Positions 4,839 through 6,174 of a DNA stretch of 6,174 nucleotides are shown piece after piece. Position 1 is the stretch's first letter. Every line of letters begins with the position of its first letter. Position numbers and translations under genes: made by a program. Source of the DNA: an uncultured Oscillospiraceae bacterium (GTDB lineage: Bacteria; Bacillota; Clostridia; Oscillospirales; Acutalibacteraceae); contig USHL01000090.1 in assembly GCA_900554525.1 (NCBI GenBank), positions 1-6,174 of the forward strand. Reading direction: 5' to 3'. The notes beneath the pieces are model-generated. The model worked only from the letters and a program-made list of their open reading frames with translations. It had not been told where the DNA came from and searched no databases.

Positions 4839-5396
4839 ATGAATAACGGTGCAGTCAGCTACCGCCGTTTCCTTGAAGGAGATGATGACGGATTTGTAGA
4901 GATAATCAAGGACTATAAAGACGGACTCATGCTGTATCTGAATAACTATGTGCAAAACATTCATATAGCCGAAGACCTGATGGAAGATACTTTTGTCAGA
5001 ATAGTTGTGAAGAAGCCGCATTTTTCCGGCAAGAGCAGCTTTAAAACCTGGCTTTATGCCATTGGCAGAAATATTGCGGTTGATTATGTAAGAAAAAACG
5101 CAAAAATTCCCGAAATTCCGGCAGAGGAAGCCTCAGATATCTTAAGAGATGAAACAGATGTTGAAAATGAGTACCTGAGAGACGAGCATAAGATAATCGT
5201 CCATAAAACTCTTAAAAAATTAAATTCCGACTACGGTAATGTGCTTTACCTGATTTATTTTGAAAACTTCAGCATAGCGGAAACCGCGGAAATTATTAAA
5301 AAATCCTATAAGCAAACCGAAAATCTTTTATATCGGGCAAAACAGTCATTAAAATCTCAACTTGAAAAGGAGGACTTTGTTTATGAAGAATTATAA
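4839..5396 (+). CDS. ECF-family RNA polymerase sigma factor (sigma-70 family)
   Basis: This 185-aa protein has the size and two-domain layout of ECF sigma factors, which redirect RNA polymerase to a small regulon in response to an envelope signal. The sigma-2 region spans about residues 16-86, including AEDLMEDTFVRI (44-55, region 2.2 core-binding) and FKTWLYAIGRNIAVDYVRK (68-86, regions 2.3-2.4, promoter melting and -10 recognition). A charged linker follows (87-118). Sigma-4 spans about 120-176, with the helix-turn-helix FSIAETAEIIKKSYKQTENL (144-163) and YRAKQSLK (165-172). The housekeeping regions 1 and 3 are absent. Its end overlaps the next gene by 14 nt, the usual sigma/anti-sigma arrangement. 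Its base composition and codons look more AT-rich by eye than the minus-strand operon. The regulon and signal are unknown. Confidence 0.92.
   Translation: MNNGAVSYRRFLEGDDDGFVEIIKDYKDGLMLYLNNYVQNIHIAEDLMEDTFVRIVVKKPHFSGKSSFKTWLYAIGRNIAVDYVRKNAKIPEIPAEEASDILRDETDVENEYLRDEHKIIVHKTLKKLNSDYGNVLYLIYFENFSIAETAEIIKKSYKQTENLLYRAKQSLKSQLEKEDFVYEEL
5365..5373 (+). promoter_or_regulatory. Ribosome binding site of the membrane partner, inside the sigma gene
   Basis: AAAAGGAGG lies within the last codons of the sigma gene, 9 nt before the ATG at 5383. It fixes that start over the in-frame TTG at 5362, which would be translated through the Shine-Dalgarno. Confidence 0.8.
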
Positions 5397-5991
5397 AGAA
5401 GTTGCCGACAGTGTATTTGAACGCAGAGAACAGTATGAAGCTCTTAAAAGGCGTAAAAGACAAATTATGTTTCGTACGCTAACTCCGATATGCTGCGTAT
5501 GCCTGATCGCGTTTTCAGGGGTCGGATTATTGAAAAGCGGAATATTCACGCATGAGATACCCGCAAGCCCGTCCGAAAGCATTTCAAGCGGTACGGACAG
5601 CAAAAATCCGCAGTCAGATAACACCTCAAGCGACAACGGCAAAAATTCATCTCAGCCGGAAAGCGGCAACAATGAATATGACAATGTGAGCGGCAGTCAG
5701 GCAAGTAGTTTCGATATAATAGGAGTGGTTTATTATAACGGAAGATGCTACGTCCAAAAGGATACAGCCAGAGAAGAATGTGTTGTTGTCAGAGATAAAA
5801 AAATAGGCACCGGAAATGATTTTGATGGAACCTATAATTATGAATGTCTGAAAAAACTTTATGAAGAGCACGGATTTGAATACAGCAGTGAATATTATAT
5901 AGAATCTGAAATATATACCGTAAAAGACAATCCGGATTTGCTTTGTGTAGTATTAAGCAACGGCGGTTTTGTTATACTTGAAGCGGAATAG
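5383..5991 (+). CDS. Single-pass membrane protein, probable anti-sigma factor or sensor for the ECF sigma
   Basis: A 202-aa protein. Residues 1-28 form a short charged cytoplasmic segment (EVADSVFERREQYEALKRRK, 6-25), suited to binding a sigma factor. A hydrophobic helix at about 29-50, preceded by RRKRQ, predicts an N-in, C-out single-pass topology. Residues 60-108 are a low-complexity Ser/Asn/Asp/Gly linker typical of extracytoplasmic tethers. Residues 109-202 form a compact domain with many Tyr, Glu and Asp and four cysteines (122, 133, 155, 188); I do not recognise its family. There is no zinc-binding anti-sigma HxxxCxxC motif. The anti-sigma role is inferred from the 14-nt overlap with the sigma gene and from the topology. 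No terminator hairpin is visible after the stop. Confidence 0.7.
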   Translation: MKNYKEVADSVFERREQYEALKRRKRQIMFRTLTPICCVCLIAFSGVGLLKSGIFTHEIPASPSESISSGTDSKNPQSDNTSSDNGKNSSQPESGNNEYDNVSGSQASSFDIIGVVYYNGRCYVQKDTAREECVVVRDKKIGTGNDFDGTYNYECLKKLYEEHGFEYSSEYYIESEIYTVKDNPDLLCVVLSNGGFVILEAE

Positions 5992-6058
5992 TATTTTTTA
6001 ATATAGCAATATACAACTTAACTTTCAAATATAAAATGTAAGACCGGCAAAAATCTTT

Positions 6059-6174
6059 CTACCACTTCGCGAGGATTTTGCCGTAGACCAGCTTTTTGGT
6101 ATAACTGAATTTTGTCACAGCGATTATCACCCGGTCGCCTATGCGGAAATCCTCGTCGTACTGCTCAGGAGAAT
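6059..6174 (-). CDS. C-terminal end of an unidentified minus-strand gene (runs off right edge)
   Basis: An open frame from the right edge gives 37 residues and a TAG stop at 6061-6059. It reads SPEQYDEDFRIGDRV, then IIAVTKFSYTKKLVYG and KILAKW. Alternating hydrophobic and charged residues with IGDRV near the middle suggest a small beta-rich or SH3-like fold, but I recognise no family. It lies on the same strand as the helicase operon and may belong to the same element, with the plus-strand sigma pair inserted between them. It converges on the membrane-protein gene with a 67-nt gap. An imperfect inverted repeat (CGGCAAAATC pairing with GATTTTTGCCG) spans its stop codon but lacks a good U-tract. 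Confidence 0.55.
   Translation of the reverse strand, partial: SPEQYDEDFRIGDRVIIAVTKFSYTKKLVYGKILAKW

Noticed and set aside
4791..5021. Minus-strand 76-codon frame overlapping the sigma start
   Set aside because: It covers the ribosome site and 5' end of a clear ECF sigma gene on the other strand and shows no family features.
5391..5871. Minus-strand frames of 74-83 codons opposite the anti-sigma gene
   Set aside because: Antisense to a gene with a strong ribosome site and sensible topology; no start signals or recognisable motifs.
6048..6083. Inverted repeat at the convergent 3' ends as a terminator
   Set aside because: The stem is imperfect, the loop is long and includes a stop codon, and no proper U-tract follows on either strand.

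Overview
The window looks like part of a mobile or accessory region of a low-to-medium GC Gram-positive bacterium. A Clostridia/Oscillospiraceae-type host is my best guess. Reasons: strong AGGAGG-type ribosome sites at 6-9 nt spacing, consensus TTGACA/TATAAT promoters, intrinsic terminators with long U-tracts, and an ECF sigma gene overlapping a gene for a single-pass membrane protein, an arrangement common in gut Clostridia. No integrase, relaxase or attachment site is visible, so the mobile assignment is inferred from gene content.

Left and centre (1-4288, all minus strand): a tightly packed three-gene operon reading right to left. Its order is (i) a 959-aa SNF2-like helicase/translocase with a four-cysteine zinc-ribbon insertion, (ii) a 374-aa homologue of the DNA polymerase III beta sliding clamp (DnaN-like) with a lysine-rich tail, and (iii) the first 86 codons of a MoxR/RavA-type AAA+ ATPase that runs off the left edge. 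The Shine-Dalgarno of each downstream gene overlaps the stop codon of the gene before it. The helicase ends in QLDLF, a textbook beta-clamp-binding pentapeptide, ten residues from its C-terminus, and the next gene encodes a clamp. This suggests an element-encoded replication or repair module with its own clamp and a clamp-tethered motor.

Intergenic region (4289-4838): unusually rich in signals. On the minus strand a perfect consensus promoter (TTGACA, 17 bp, TATAAT) sits inside a 10-bp perfect inverted repeat. It is followed over about 320 nt by a bulged hairpin, a strong intrinsic terminator, a small GNRA-looped hairpin, a second strong intrinsic terminator and a third hairpin, before the helicase start. 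This is either a doubly attenuated leader or a roughly 105-nt small RNA gene placed ahead of the operon. A divergent extended -10 promoter faces right toward the sigma gene, and a possible ECF-type autoregulatory promoter lies nearer to that gene.

Right (4839-5991, plus strand): an ECF sigma factor (185 aa) overlapping by 14 nt a 202-aa single-pass membrane protein, the probable anti-sigma factor or sensor, with an unrecognised extracellular C-terminal domain. This pair appears by eye more AT-rich than the minus-strand operon and may be a separately acquired regulatory cassette. At the right edge (6059-6174) the last 37 codons of a minus-strand gene of unknown function converge on it.
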